A stretch of DNA of 64,000 nucleotides from Variovorax paradoxus_P (GTDB lineage Bacteria > Pseudomonadota > Gammaproteobacteria > Burkholderiales > Burkholderiaceae_C), in the NCBI RefSeq assembly GCF_050627025.1, contig NZ_CP192472.1; one strand, given 5' to 3'. Of this stretch, positions 41,929-50,291 are shown piece by piece. Both the position numbers and the translations under genes were made by a program. The notes under the pieces are model-generated. The model had not been told where the DNA came from, did no database searches, and saw only the letters and a list, made by a program, of their open reading frames with translations. The first letter of the stretch is position 1. The number at the start of each line of letters is the position of its first letter.

Positions 41929-42737
41929 GCGCCGTACTCGCCCAAGCAGAGTCAGCGGTTCTCGCGCCGCAAGCATCGGTAGTCCTGCCGCCGCGCAATG
42001 AGATTGCGACGGTCATGCACGCCATCACGGCTGCGGCCAATGACCCGAACGTGGACATCGACAAGATGGAGCGGCTGCTGAGCATGCACGAGCGCATGCA
42101 CGCACGCGCCAACGAGCAGAAGTTCAACGCGGCGATGACGAAGGCGCAGGCCGCGATGGGCCCGATCTCGGCCGACGCGGTAAACCCTCAGACCCGCAGC
42201 ACCTATGCCAGCTACGCGCAGCTCAACCGAGCCCTGCGCCCCATTTACACGAAGAACGGCTTCGCGCTCAGTTTCGACACCGCCACCAGCGACCAGGCGG
42301 GCCACGTTCGAATCCTCTGCTACGTCTCGCATGCGGCCGGCCACATGCGCACCTACCGGTGCGACATGCCAGCCGACGGCAAGGGCGCCAAGGGCGGCGA
42401 CGTGATGACCAAGACTCACGCCTCTGGCTCGGCCATGACCTACGGCCAGCGGTATCTGCTGAAGCTGATCTTCAACGTGGCCATTGGGGAGAACGACGAC
42501 GATGGCAACGGCGCCGGCGCCGACCCCGGCGACGTGAGGCAAACGAGCGATGCCGACCGGCTCGCCGATTCGCTGTTCCATCGCCTCCAGAGCACCCAGA
42601 CCGACGCCGCAGCGGCAGCTCTGTGGGCAGAGGGCTCTGTCGCACTGGCGGAGACGAAGCGCCGTGACCTCTACGACGAGTTCAAGGACGCGGTGATCAC
42701 CCACCGCCGCAAGCTGAAGGCAGGAGCTCGCCCGTGA
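41925..42737 (+). CDS. erf: ERF-family single-strand annealing protein
   Basis: The product has 270 aa from a GTG start. The ERF signature is clear: EQKFNAAMTKAQAAMGP, then STYASYAQLNRALRPIYTKNG, then AMTYGQRYLLKLIFNVA followed by an acidic stretch. ERF proteins form rings on ssDNA and promote annealing. The C-terminal domain (residues about 200-270) is less conserved. It is directly followed by the exonuclease gene, which it serves. Confidence 0.9.
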   Translation: MSAVLAQAESAVLAPQASVVLPPRNEIATVMHAITAAANDPNVDIDKMERLLSMHERMHARANEQKFNAAMTKAQAAMGPISADAVNPQTRSTYASYAQLNRALRPIYTKNGFALSFDTATSDQAGHVRILCYVSHAAGHMRTYRCDMPADGKGAKGGDVMTKTHASGSAMTYGQRYLLKLIFNVAIGENDDDGNGAGADPGDVRQTSDADRLADSLFHRLQSTQTDAAAAALWAEGSVALAETKRRDLYDEFKDAVITHRRKLKAGARP

Positions 42738-43657
42738 TCCTGCTGAACCATCCCCAGGGGAGCGAAGACTGGCTGCGCGCGCGCTGCGGCGTGGCCACCG
42801 CCTCCCGATTCGGCGAAGCGCGCGAGAAGGTCGGCGGCTTGAACGACCAACAGCGCCTCTACGTTGAAGCCCTGCAGCTCGGCATGGCCGAGCCCGAGGC
42901 ACGCACCAAGGCCGGCTACAAGCAGAAACCCATGGCGGCCGCCATCGCCAAGGCGCTGAATGGCGAGCCCACCGAGGAGCCGGGCGCGGCCGCAATCAAG
43001 TACGCCTGGCTGGTTGCCATCGAGACCATCAGCCGCGAGCCGCTCGATGACACCTTCGTAACCTATGCGATGCGCCGCGGCCGGGATCTCGAACCCCGGG
43101 CGCGCGTCGTCTACGAGACACGCACGGGCGCGCTGGTCGAGGAGGTGAGCCTGATCCTGACCGACGACGAGCGGTTCGGCTACTCGTCCGACGGCCTGAT
43201 CGATGACGACGGCATGGTCGAGATCAAGTGCCCGCTCGCCTGCGACAAGCTGGGTCAGGTCTGGGCCAGCCCGGAAACCGCTCACCTCGAATACATCGAC
43301 CAGATCAACGGCGGCCTCTGGATCACCGGGCGCCAGTGGTGCGACCTGGTGGTGTATTGCCCGTGGCTGGAGCCGGTCGGCAAGGACCTGTTCGTCAAGC
43401 GCATCTACCGCAACGAGGACGCCATCGCCGCTCTCGAAGTCGACCTGATCGGCTTCATGCGCCTGGTGGACAGCCACCTCGTGGTGCTGCGCACGCCCAC
43501 AAAGATGTCCGGCGCCCCCAAGGTCGCGCCGACCGATGCACCCGCGGAACCCGCAGCGAGCGCTGCGCCAGCTCCGGCGCCCGCCCCCACGCCCTCCCTC
43601 TTCCCCGAGCCCATCGCGCCCCCACGCGGTCACGCAGTTGTCGACAACCCCTTTTGA
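42734..43657 (+). CDS. YqaJ-type viral exonuclease with a terminase-like HTH insertion
   Basis: The product has 307 aa from a GTG start. The PD-(D/E)XK core is seen in WLRARCGVATASRFGE near residue 15, GYSSDGLIDDD near 155 and MVEIKCP near 163. Between residues about 35 and 75 there is an added helix-turn-helix, LNDQQRLYVEALQLGMAEP followed by ARTKAGYKQKP, that resembles the first domain of terminase small subunits and is not part of the usual fold. It should resect dsDNA to make substrate for the ERF protein. The C-terminus is Ala/Pro-rich. Confidence 0.85.
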   Translation: MILLNHPQGSEDWLRARCGVATASRFGEAREKVGGLNDQQRLYVEALQLGMAEPEARTKAGYKQKPMAAAIAKALNGEPTEEPGAAAIKYAWLVAIETISREPLDDTFVTYAMRRGRDLEPRARVVYETRTGALVEEVSLILTDDERFGYSSDGLIDDDGMVEIKCPLACDKLGQVWASPETAHLEYIDQINGGLWITGRQWCDLVVYCPWLEPVGKDLFVKRIYRNEDAIAALEVDLIGFMRLVDSHLVVLRTPTKMSGAPKVAPTDAPAEPAASAAPAPAPAPTPSLFPEPIAPPRGHAVVDNPF

Positions 43658-43665
43658 GAGGTCCT

Positions 43666-44763
43666 ATGTCCGAGGTATCTACCCCCTCCCCCAACGAAGT
43701 AGCGGTCAAGCCGCACACCATTGCCCAGGCGGCGCTGGCGCTCTTCTCCCCGCTGGAGACGGATGTCACCACGCTGGCTGATCGCCACCGCAACGTTGTT
43801 TTCGACATGAGCACGCCCAAGGGCTTCAAGGCCGCCAAGGACGCGCGCCTGGAGCTGCGCGAGTCCGGCCGGTTCGCAGTTCAGCGCCTGCGCGACAAGA
43901 CGAAGGAACAGCTCAACGACTGCAAGAAGGTCATCGAAGACGAGGCCACGCGCCTGATCGAAATCGTGGAGCCCGTCGAAACCTTCATCGACGGACAGAT
44001 CAAGGTGCACGAGAAGAAGCTGGCCGACGAAAAGGCCGAGCGCGACCGCATCGAGGCCGAGCGCAAGCAGAAGCACTTGGACGCAATCGCCAAGATCGAG
44101 GGCTACGTGGCCATGGCCGAGGGGCTGCCAATCGAACGCATCGAAGCCGGGTTGGCCTACGTGCGAGACATCGACGTGAGCGCGGAGGTCTTCGCGGACT
44201 TCGCCGTGCGCGCCTCGGCACAGAAGGACGCGACCATCCGCGCCCTGGAAAAGATGATCGCCGAAGCGCGCGAGCGCGCCGCCGCAGAGGAGCTGCGGCT
44301 GGAGAACGAACGGCTGCAGGCCCAACTCGCCGAACTGAAGCGGCAGCAGCCCGCCGCTGCGCTCGCAGCAGAGCCGACCGACGCGCCAGCCGCGCAGGAC
44401 GAAGAGCAGCGCCAAGAGGCCGAGCCGGTGCGCCCGCGGCCGACGCTGGCCAGCTACTCCGTGCGCCGTGCGGTGCACGCACTGGTTGCTGCGCCGGCGC
44501 CGATGCAGCAGGCCCTGCCGGTTGCGCCCGCCGCCAACGAATCCGCCGACCAGGGCGCGCCAACGCTGCGCATCGGCGTCATCGCCGAGCGGCTCGGCTT
44601 CGCGTTGACCGCCGAGCAGCTGCGCGGCTTGGGCATCGAACCCGCCTCTCGCGAGCGCGGCGCCACCCTCTATCACGAGCACCAGTTTCCGCAAATCTGC
44701 GACGCCCTGGCGCGCCGCGCCGCGGAGGCCAAGGCCGCGCACATGCAGCCGCTGGCGGCCTGA
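43666..44763 (+). CDS. Phage coiled-coil protein
   Basis: The product has 365 aa. Residues about 40-220 are a long coiled coil with Lys, Glu and Arg heptads (KVIEDEATRLIEIVEPVETF). A Pro/Glu-rich linker follows. The C-terminal 70 residues contain a small helix-turn-helix-like part (LTAEQLRGLGIEPA). AGAGGTC is upstream of the ATG. It may be a recombination accessory or a DNA-organising protein. Function unknown. Confidence 0.7.
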   Translation: MSEVSTPSPNEVAVKPHTIAQAALALFSPLETDVTTLADRHRNVVFDMSTPKGFKAAKDARLELRESGRFAVQRLRDKTKEQLNDCKKVIEDEATRLIEIVEPVETFIDGQIKVHEKKLADEKAERDRIEAERKQKHLDAIAKIEGYVAMAEGLPIERIEAGLAYVRDIDVSAEVFADFAVRASAQKDATIRALEKMIAEARERAAAEELRLENERLQAQLAELKRQQPAAALAAEPTDAPAAQDEEQRQEAEPVRPRPTLASYSVRRAVHALVAAPAPMQQALPVAPAANESADQGAPTLRIGVIAERLGFALTAEQLRGLGIEPASRERGATLYHEHQFPQICDALARRAAEAKAAHMQPLAA

Positions 44764-44785
44764 TCCACCACCGACAGGAGCACCC

Positions 44786-45070
44786 ATGTCCAAGCCCTCT
44801 TCCGCCGCCTCGGCTGCACCCGTCGATGCCGAGCTGATCGTCATCGCGATGCAGCCTGTGAAGTCGAACCAGCTGGCCTCCATCGGCTACGACGCTGCAA
44901 GCAAGACCCTCGCCGCCACCTTCACGCGCGGGCCCGGCACCGTCTACGAGTACCCGAACGTGGACGCGAAGGTGTACGCCGACCTGATGGCCGCCGACTC
45001 CATCGGCAGCTTCTTCGGCAAGCACATCAAGCCGTTGCCGTTCAAGAAGCTCGCGCCCGCCGCGACCTGA
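44786..45070 (+). CDS. KTSC-domain protein
   Basis: The product has 94 aa. VKSNQLASIGYDAASKTLAA, then YEYPNVDAKVYADLM, then GSFFGKHIK match the KTSC domain, first noted at the end of lysyl-tRNA synthetases and common in phages. Its biochemical role is not established. It sits in the recombination operon. Confidence 0.8.
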   Translation: MSKPSSAASAAPVDAELIVIAMQPVKSNQLASIGYDAASKTLAATFTRGPGTVYEYPNVDAKVYADLMAADSIGSFFGKHIKPLPFKKLAPAAT

Positions 45071-45182
45071 CCAGTTTCGGGCGAATCGTCGGCCGGGCGC
45101 ACCTCCTCCATCCTCCCTCCCTTCCCGACCGACCCGCGCGAGCGGCGCCCACTTTCTTTCCTCAACCACCAGAAAAGTGAAC

Positions 45183-45557
45183 ATGCCCGAAGTATTGAAA
45201 TCCCCAACGCCGCAGGCCAAGCGGCAGAGCTTCTCGGAGTTCCTCGAGTCGCTCGACTACGGCACGATTTCCGAGGAGGCCACGCACGAGCTCAACGAGC
45301 TGGTGCACGCCTGCACGGAAACCGGCAAGGGCGGCGAGCTCGTGCTGTCGATCAAGATCAAGCCCGTCGGCAAAGCCGGCCAGGTCGAGCTCGACAGCGA
45401 CCTCAAGGTGAAGAAGCCGAAGCCCGTCCGCGGCAAGACGCTGATGTTCGCCACCCCCGACAACAACCTGCAGCGCGAAGACCCGCGCCAGCGCACGCTG
45501 GACGGTGTTCGTTCAGTTGCCGAAGAGACGCGCGGCCAGGTCCGCGCGGTGACCTGA
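45183..45557 (+). CDS. Phage protein, unknown, adjacent to DUF2303 gene
   Basis: The product has 124 aa. A helical start (FSEFLESLDYGTISEEATHEL) leads to a beta-rich, Lys-rich part (SIKIKPVGKAGQVELD) and a polar tail. It is separated from KTSC by 112 bases without a gene. Proteins of this kind are usually found just upstream of DUF2303 genes in phages. Function unknown. Confidence 0.65.
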   Translation: MPEVLKSPTPQAKRQSFSEFLESLDYGTISEEATHELNELVHACTETGKGGELVLSIKIKPVGKAGQVELDSDLKVKKPKPVRGKTLMFATPDNNLQREDPRQRTLDGVRSVAEETRGQVRAVT

Positions 45558-45610
45558 CCCCTGCCCCGCCTCTTCCCCTCCCCACATCCCAACCTCTTCA
45601 ACGAGAAACC

Positions 45611-46432
45611 ATGAGCAACGACAACGAACTGAACAACACCCAAGCCGCGCTGGACGCTGGCGCCGGCCTGAGCGCCATGAAGGCCGCCGAACTCGACAAC
45701 CTGAAGAACGCCTACCCCTACGTGCTGGTGCCCGAGGGCTACCGCTACGAAGGCAAGGAAGAGATCCTGGCCGCGCCCCTGCGCAAGCGCGGCACCACCA
45801 CGCTGCACGACGCCGTGAGCTTCATCGCTGTGGTGAACGACCAGAAGGGCGACGCCACCCGCCTCTACTCGACGATCAACCCGCCAACCTTCCAGGCCGT
45901 CTTCAACGACCACGGGGCCGGCGCTGGCTGGCGCGACCACGCGGCGCGCTACAACGCGCCGCTGTCGCCCGAATGGAAGACCTGGAACGGCATGACCGGC
46001 CGCCACCAGAACCAGACGGACTTTGCCCAGTTCATCGAGACCAACCTGCCCGACATCGCCGAGCCGGCCGGCGCGGTGGTGCTCGAGGTGGCGCGCACGC
46101 TCGAAGCGAAGAAGAAGGTGAACTTCGCCTCCAGCGTGCGCCTGTCGGACGGCTCCACCCAGTTCACCTACGAAGAAGACGTGCAGGGCTCGGCGCAGAA
46201 GGGCCAGATGCAGGTGCCCGAGGTGTTCGTGCTCGCCATCCCCGTGTTCGAGAACGGCGAGCTCTGGAAGGTGGAAGCGCAGCTGCGCTACCGCATCGCC
46301 GACGGCGGCAAGCTGACCATCTGGTACGAGCTGGTGCGCCCGCACAAGGTCATCGAGGCCGCCGTGAAGGAGCTGCGCAACACCATCGCGACCGAAACCG
46401 GCCTGGCCATCCTCGTCGGCGCGCCGAGCTGA
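45611..46432 (+). CDS. DUF2303-family phage protein (YfdQ-like)
   Basis: The product has 273 aa. The DUF2303 pattern is visible: RGTTTLHDAVSFIAVVN, FQAVFNDHGAG, WKTWNGMTG, then a C-terminal beta core (FVLAIPVFENGELWKVEAQL). The function is not known; members lie near recombination genes in prophages, as here. It is the last intact gene before the membrane-protein insertion. Confidence 0.8.
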   Translation: MSNDNELNNTQAALDAGAGLSAMKAAELDNLKNAYPYVLVPEGYRYEGKEEILAAPLRKRGTTTLHDAVSFIAVVNDQKGDATRLYSTINPPTFQAVFNDHGAGAGWRDHAARYNAPLSPEWKTWNGMTGRHQNQTDFAQFIETNLPDIAEPAGAVVLEVARTLEAKKKVNFASSVRLSDGSTQFTYEEDVQGSAQKGQMQVPEVFVLAIPVFENGELWKVEAQLRYRIADGGKLTIWYELVRPHKVIEAAVKELRNTIATETGLAILVGAPS

Positions 46433-46441
46433 TCGGCCCAC

Positions 46442-46457
46442 GCGCCCTTCGGGGCGC
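46442..46457 (+). terminator. UUCG-capped hairpin after the DUF2303 gene
   Basis: GCGCCC-TTCG-GGGCGC forms a stable stem-loop ten bases after the stop codon. No T-run follows, so termination would be weak or Rho-assisted. Confidence 0.4.
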
Positions 46458-46518
46458 CCACCTCCGCTCGCGCCCATGCGGCGCGAGCCCTTCATCAATG
46501 CATCGCGCTGGAGTGCGT

Positions 46519-46557
46519 ATGAGCGAGAACACCGGGAGAGAAGTCCCAGCTGACACG
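46519..46557 (+). pseudogene. Start of a gene cut off by an inserted accessory gene
   Basis: An ATG with GGAG six bases upstream opens the frame MSENTGREVPADT. After codon 13 the sequence becomes the 3' end of an opposed gene whose stop codon is at 46558-46560. It looks like a leftover start whose body was replaced or displaced by the insertion. Confidence 0.4.
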
Positions 46558-47196
46558 TTAGAGCAACGCGGCGCGCTTCAGCGCTGCTGTGTATTTCTCC
46601 AAAAGCAACGTCATGCCCTCAATGTTTGGGCCGAACGGGAAGAGGATCGGCGCCCAGTCACCTTCACCGGCCATGATGTGGTCTCTCAGCTTGCCAGCAG
46701 AATCTCGGTTGGTCCGAATCGCGTTCTGAAGATCAATAAGGAGCCGAACCGTCTCCGCGTCCGGAAGGTCGTGAAGAGGAATGCTTTGGGCGGCCTGCTC
46801 CGCTGTCATGAACAGCATGCGCGGGTCCAGTCGCTCCATGTAGTCCATGGTGGCCCTGTAGTTGTGGCGGTCCACCATGGCGTTGAACGACTCCAGTTCG
46901 CTGAGGTGGGCACGGGTGAGCGCACCGATGGTCTCGACCATCACCATAGCGCGCTGGCGCGACACTTCCTGCTGAGCTTTGCGGGTGGCGAGCAGTTGCC
47001 ACCAAGCAATGGCCCCGGAGGCCAAGATCGCGACTACCGACCCAACAGCCTGCACCCAAGCGGGTGCATCACTTTTCGACGCCCATACCCCGATCTTGTC
47101 CCAGCCGGGGTAAATCGCGAGAGTAAGGCCGCCAAAGAGCAGCACCAGAGCGAAGGCGCCAACAACCGCGCCTGGTGTTCCAAGTTCCTTCCGCAT
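46558..47196 (-). CDS. Two-helix membrane protein, prophage accessory gene
   Basis: The product has 212 aa. Two transmembrane helices are seen at residues about 11-30 and 46-68 (VQAVGSVVAILASGAIAWW). The C-terminal 140 residues are helical and cytoplasmic, with a coiled-coil start. Such small membrane proteins in prophages often act in superinfection exclusion, but no family is recognised. It is transcribed against the rightward operon with CGGAGGGG ahead of the ATG, and is AT-richer than neighbours, both signs of a moron. Confidence 0.65.
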   Translation of the reverse strand: MRKELGTPGAVVGAFALVLLFGGLTLAIYPGWDKIGVWASKSDAPAWVQAVGSVVAILASGAIAWWQLLATRKAQQEVSRQRAMVMVETIGALTRAHLSELESFNAMVDRHNYRATMDYMERLDPRMLFMTAEQAAQSIPLHDLPDAETVRLLIDLQNAIRTNRDSAGKLRDHIMAGEGDWAPILFPFGPNIEGMTLLLEKYTAALKRAALL

Positions 47197-47225
47197 CTAC
47201 CCCTCCGAGGTTGGGAGCGAGGAGT

Positions 47226-47978
47226 ATGACCGAGCAGCCCATCCTCTTTGGCGCCCCCATGGCGTGCGCGACCCTGCGCGACATTGCCCCCAAAACCCAG
47301 ACGCGGCGCGGAGTGAAGTGGCGCGACTTGGCGCCCGGGCTCAACCTGAGCTTCTCCGGCCTAGCTGTCTACAGCTACGTGCCGGGGACGTACACCCTGG
47401 AGAGCCAAAGCCGCGCCGGCTGGGAAAGCCGAAGCGGCCCGACCCGCTGCCCGTACGGCCAACCTGGCGATAGCCTCTGGGGGCGCGAAACGTTCTTCGC
47501 CTGGGGCCGCTGGGAGACGCGCTACAGCGCCGCGAAGGGCCGCGACGAGTGGCACTTCGTGGACATGACGCTGGAATGCGGCAAGGCCTACCTCCACGGC
47601 GCCGACGGCCCGCGGCCGCAGCCGCTCGGCGGCAAGCGTGACGGCGGCGTCACACCGCGGTGGTGGAAGCGCCCCGCCATCTTCATGCCGCGCGCGGCCA
47701 GCCGCATCCACCTCGAAGTCACAGAGGTGCGCGTGGAGCGCTTGCAGGCCATCAGCGAGGCCGACTGTCTCGCCGAGGGCATTGCCCCCTATACGGGCCC
47801 CCTGCGCTGGGTTCGCTACCTCGATGCCCTCACCGGCGAACCCATTCACAGCACCGCCCGCTCCGCCTACCTGGCGCTGTGGGATGCCATCAACGGCGCC
47901 GGCAGCGCCGCCGCCAACCCCTGGGTGTGGGCGGTGACCTTTCGCCGCGCGGTGTTGCACGCAAAAGGTGGTGCTTGA
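47226..47978 (+). CDS. Phage ASCH-like/morphogenetic-type protein
   Basis: The product has 250 aa. The pattern is TQTRRGVKWRD, then CPYGQPGDSLWGRETF, then IFMPRAASRIHLEVTEVRVERLQAI and a final WVWAVTF strand, as in a widespread phage family with an ASCH-like fold. The fold suggests nucleic-acid binding; the role in phages is unknown. GAGGAG precedes the ATG. It is coupled to the HTH gene by a TGATG overlap. Confidence 0.7.
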   Translation: MTEQPILFGAPMACATLRDIAPKTQTRRGVKWRDLAPGLNLSFSGLAVYSYVPGTYTLESQSRAGWESRSGPTRCPYGQPGDSLWGRETFFAWGRWETRYSAAKGRDEWHFVDMTLECGKAYLHGADGPRPQPLGGKRDGGVTPRWWKRPAIFMPRAASRIHLEVTEVRVERLQAISEADCLAEGIAPYTGPLRWVRYLDALTGEPIHSTARSAYLALWDAINGAGSAAANPWVWAVTFRRAVLHAKGGA

Positions 47979-48202
47979 TGCCCGCCCTGCGCGAAATCGT
48001 GAAGGCGCGCGCACGCGCCGCCGGCCTTTCCCTCAATGAAGTGGAGCGCCGCGCGCGCTGGTCTCCAGGCACGCTGTCGCGCGTGCTCCGGGTCAACATG
48101 ACGCTGGCCTCGCTAGAGCGCATAGCCGCGGCACTCGGCTGCCCAGCCTGGGAACTGCTGCGCGACGCCGCCAGTGACGCACACAAGGCGCAGCAGCCAT
48201 GA
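47978..48202 (+). CDS. Small XRE-type HTH regulator
   Basis: The product has 74 aa. A single helix-turn-helix occupies most of it (GLSLNEVERRARWSPGTLSR then ASLERIAAALG). It overlaps the stop of the preceding gene by one base. It may control integrase or excision genes nearby; this is inferred from place. Confidence 0.7.
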   Translation: MPALREIVKARARAAGLSLNEVERRARWSPGTLSRVLRVNMTLASLERIAAALGCPAWELLRDAASDAHKAQQP

Positions 48203-48210
48203 CGCCGAGG

Positions 48211-48453
48211 TCAGTCCACGTCCAGGTCGAACTCCATCTGCAGCTGCCGGATGATGCGCGCAATGTCTGGCCGGTGCGTGCCGCGATCACTCAAGATTGG
48301 CACGGTCCAGTTCGCACCGCCCTCGCCCGGGTCCTTCCACCGCACGCCGCCACGGTGCACGTCCGTGAGCTGGCCCGCCAGGTCCGGAATGGCCTCGATG
48401 CGCTCAAGCAGCAGCTCGCGCAACTCGGCTGCGGCGCGCGTTGGCCTGCCCAT
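48211..48453 (-). CDS. Small hypothetical phage protein
   Basis: The product has 80 aa. It is Arg/Asp/Glu-rich, with ELLLERIEAIPDLAGQLTDV and a final IARIIRQLQMEFDLDVD. It is on the minus strand opposite the integrase. It abuts the 87-aa gene directly upstream. Function unknown. Confidence 0.5.
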   Translation of the reverse strand: MGRPTRAAAELRELLLERIEAIPDLAGQLTDVHRGGVRWKDPGEGGANWTVPILSDRGTHRPDIARIIRQLQMEFDLDVD

Positions 48454-48717
48454 TCAGTACAGCCCGTGTTTTGCGCGAAGCGCGTTGAGATCCAGATTCC
48501 GATATGCGGCGTCGAATGCCGCCTGAACCTTGCTCTGGGCCTCTTCAACTGTGCGGGCCTCGATGCGTCCCTGGCCCGCCCTGACCCACTTTTCCTCGAC
48601 CAGCCGCACTTCGAAGTGCCAATCGGAAAAGTGGCCGGTCCAATCCATGACGAGCTGAAAGGGAAGTTCGCTGCGGTCAGCCCCAGCCCCGCCGCCGTTG
48701 TCCTGAGTTTGCTTCAT
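48454..48717 (-). CDS. Small hypothetical phage protein
   Basis: The product has 87 aa from the ATG at 48717. A beta segment (LPFQLVMDWTGHFSDWHFEVR) precedes helices. It forms a minus-strand pair with the 80-aa gene. Function unknown. Confidence 0.5.
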   Translation of the reverse strand: MKQTQDNGGGAGADRSELPFQLVMDWTGHFSDWHFEVRLVEEKWVRAGQGRIEARTVEEAQSKVQAAFDAAYRNLDLNALRAKHGLY

Positions 48718-48798
48718 TGGTTGCTCCTTGAGATCACGAAGTGTCGCAGCGAGCGACTGGCGGCAGCCCCCCCCGCCTTTCCCATTTTGAAGTGCCCC

Positions 48799-49050
48799 AT
48801 GCCCGACGACTCGAACGCACCGATCCTGCTCACCCCCGAGGAGCTGCAGCGCATCACGAAGCGCACAAGGCCGACCGCCCAGGCGCGCGTGCTTGAGCAC
48901 CTCGGTATCCCCCACCTTCGGCATCCAATCGACGGCAGCGTCGTGGTAGGTCGCGAAGCAGCCCTCAAAGCCCTAACGGCGGCCACCGACACACCCGGCG
49001 CAGGCCGGCAAGAAGCGTCGAACGGCCTGAACTGGAGCAAGCACGCATGA
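48799..49050 (+). CDS. DUF4224 / excisionase-like protein
   Basis: The product has 83 aa. LLTPEELQRITKRTRPTAQ followed by HLGIPHLRHPIDGSVVVGRE matches DUF4224, a small MerR/Xis-like winged-helix family located before integrases. It overlaps the integrase gene by four bases. It should bend DNA at the attachment site for excision or regulate the integrase; this is from family and place. Confidence 0.7.
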   Translation: MPDDSNAPILLTPEELQRITKRTRPTAQARVLEHLGIPHLRHPIDGSVVVGREAALKALTAATDTPGAGRQEASNGLNWSKHA

Positions 49051-50075
49051 GACAACGTGATCGACAGTCCCAGCTCGGCTTGCTGCCGCGCATGGAAGCC
49101 CGCCCCCTGAAGAACGGCGGCTTCACCTACCGCTATCACCCCTTCAATGGGAAGCCGATCAATCTTGGCCGTGACAAGGGTGCCGCCATCCAACAGGTGT
49201 TGGACATGAGCAACAAATCGACCGATGAGGGCCAGTTCTCCCGCCTCTGGCGCCTGTATCAGGAGCGCCCCGATTTCAAGCGATTGGCCGAGAGCACCAA
49301 GAATCAGTATCGCGACAACTGGAAGGAGCTGGAAAAAGTTTTCGCTCGAGGCGTGGTGGCCGCCACCAAGCCGAAGGACATCGCCCGCTATCTGCGCGTG
49401 CACCGCGCCTCGGCGCCGGTTGTGGCCAATCGGGAGGTGGCGCTGCTGTCCAATCTGTTCAACCTTGCCGTTGAGTTGGGCGACATCGACCGCAACCCCT
49501 GCAAGGAGGTCCGCCGCAATCCCGAAGAGTCGCGCGACCGCCTGGTCGAGACGCAAGAATTCGATCCCTTCGTTGCATGGGCGCTACAGCAAGGTCCGAG
49601 CAACGTCGTACTGGTCAGCATGGCCCAGTTCGCGGCACTCACCGGAAATCGACGGGCCGAGTTTCTCAAGTTGCATTGGCCCCAGGTCGATGACCAAATT
49701 ATTCGTCTGCAACGGGCGAAGCAGCGCGGAAAAAAATCGAAGCGCGAACTGGTGGGCGTGAGCAGCGCGTTGCAGGAGGTCCTTGACCGAATGAAGGCGC
49801 TGGAGGGTTACTCTCCAATGGGCGCCGTATTCCGCGCACCGCGAACCGGCAACCCTTATACAGAGGCCGGATTTAAAGCAATGTGGCAGCGCTTAATGAA
49901 AAAAGCGCTCGACGCAAAGGTAATTGCGGAGCGCTTCACGTTTCACGACCTTCGCGGCCATTACACGACTTATTTCAAATTGAAGTTTGGCGAACTGCCC
50001 GAATTGCACGCTGATCCGAAGACCACTGCCGGGGTGTACGAACGCAGCCGAGAGGTGCGCCGCCAGTCGCTTTGA
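49047..50075 (+). CDS. int: Tyrosine recombinase (phage integrase)
   Basis: The product has 342 aa. The N-terminal 60 residues form an arm-binding domain; the core-binding helices follow. The catalytic part has TGNRRAEFLKL with the first Arg, HDLRGHY (His300, Arg303) and Tyr331 in GVYERSREV, the expected set. It ends 67 bases from the 3' end of tRNA-His and reads toward it, the usual arrangement for integration into a tRNA gene. Confidence 0.9.
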   Translation: MRQRDRQSQLGLLPRMEARPLKNGGFTYRYHPFNGKPINLGRDKGAAIQQVLDMSNKSTDEGQFSRLWRLYQERPDFKRLAESTKNQYRDNWKELEKVFARGVVAATKPKDIARYLRVHRASAPVVANREVALLSNLFNLAVELGDIDRNPCKEVRRNPEESRDRLVETQEFDPFVAWALQQGPSNVVLVSMAQFAALTGNRRAEFLKLHWPQVDDQIIRLQRAKQRGKKSKRELVGVSSALQEVLDRMKALEGYSPMGAVFRAPRTGNPYTEAGFKAMWQRLMKKALDAKVIAERFTFHDLRGHYTTYFKLKFGELPELHADPKTTAGVYERSREVRRQSL

Positions 50076-50126
50076 ATTCCCATTTTGGGAATTTCCGGAC
50101 TCGCTTGCTATCGGGTCGATAGCAAG
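50075..50126. repeat. Two inverted repeats between integrase and tRNA-His
   Basis: AATTCCC-ATTTT-GGGAATT (50075-50093) and the perfect 9-bp CTTGCTATC-GGGTC-GATAGCAAG (50104-50126) lie between the integrase stop and the attachment site. They may be a terminator and integrase or host-factor arm sites. Confidence 0.5.
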
Positions 50127-50141
50127 GAATGGCGTATTAGA

Positions 50142-50187
50142 TGGGGTGGCTGATGGGACTCGAACCCACGACGACCAGAATCACAAT
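50142..50187. other. Probable right attachment site (attR) in the 3' part of tRNA-His
   Basis: Phage genes stop at the 3' end of the tRNA, and the integrase lies beside it. The core identity segment cannot be delimited because the left junction is outside the window; I give the 3' half of the tRNA as the likely region. Confidence 0.55.
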
Positions 50188-50218
50188 CTGGGACTCTACC
50201 AGCTGAGCTACAGCCACC
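50142..50218 (-). tRNA. tRNA-His (GTG anticodon)
   Basis: The 77-base sequence folds into a cloverleaf beginning GGTGGCTGTAGCTCAG, with anticodon loop TTGTGAT (GTG) and the T-arm GTGGGTTCGAGTCCC. The extra 5' G and opposing C typical of tRNA-His are present, and CCA is encoded at 50142-50144. It is whole, so the phage restores the gene on integration. Confidence 0.95.
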
Positions 50219-50291
50219 GAAGAGCCCGCAATTGTAGCGGCAAAAAAGTCCGTTTTGCCCATCAAGGCATCAGGAACCCCTGAAATCCTGT

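Larger units (their letters stand above)
1..50141. mobile_element. Prophage of a short-tailed phage, left end outside the window
   Basis: The block carries an integrase, repressor with divergent early promoters, recombination genes, terminase, portal, capsid and tail genes in lambdoid order. It stops at tRNA-His, after which gene content becomes ordinary housekeeping. The portal is P22-like and the capsid N4-gp56-like, and no sheath, tube or tape-measure gene is seen, so a podovirus is inferred. The left attachment site and the lysis genes are not in the window. All core genes are open, so the prophage may be functional. Confidence 0.95.

Noticed and set aside
1..50141. Search for CRISPR array, diversity-generating retroelement, toxin-antitoxin pair or insertion sequence
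   Set aside because: No regularly spaced direct repeats, reverse transcriptase, transposase or recognisable toxin pair was seen.
1..50141. Lysis cassette
   Set aside because: The small membrane proteins at 41420 and 41689 lie in the early operon and have no lysozyme or spanin beside them; the cassette is probably beyond the left edge.
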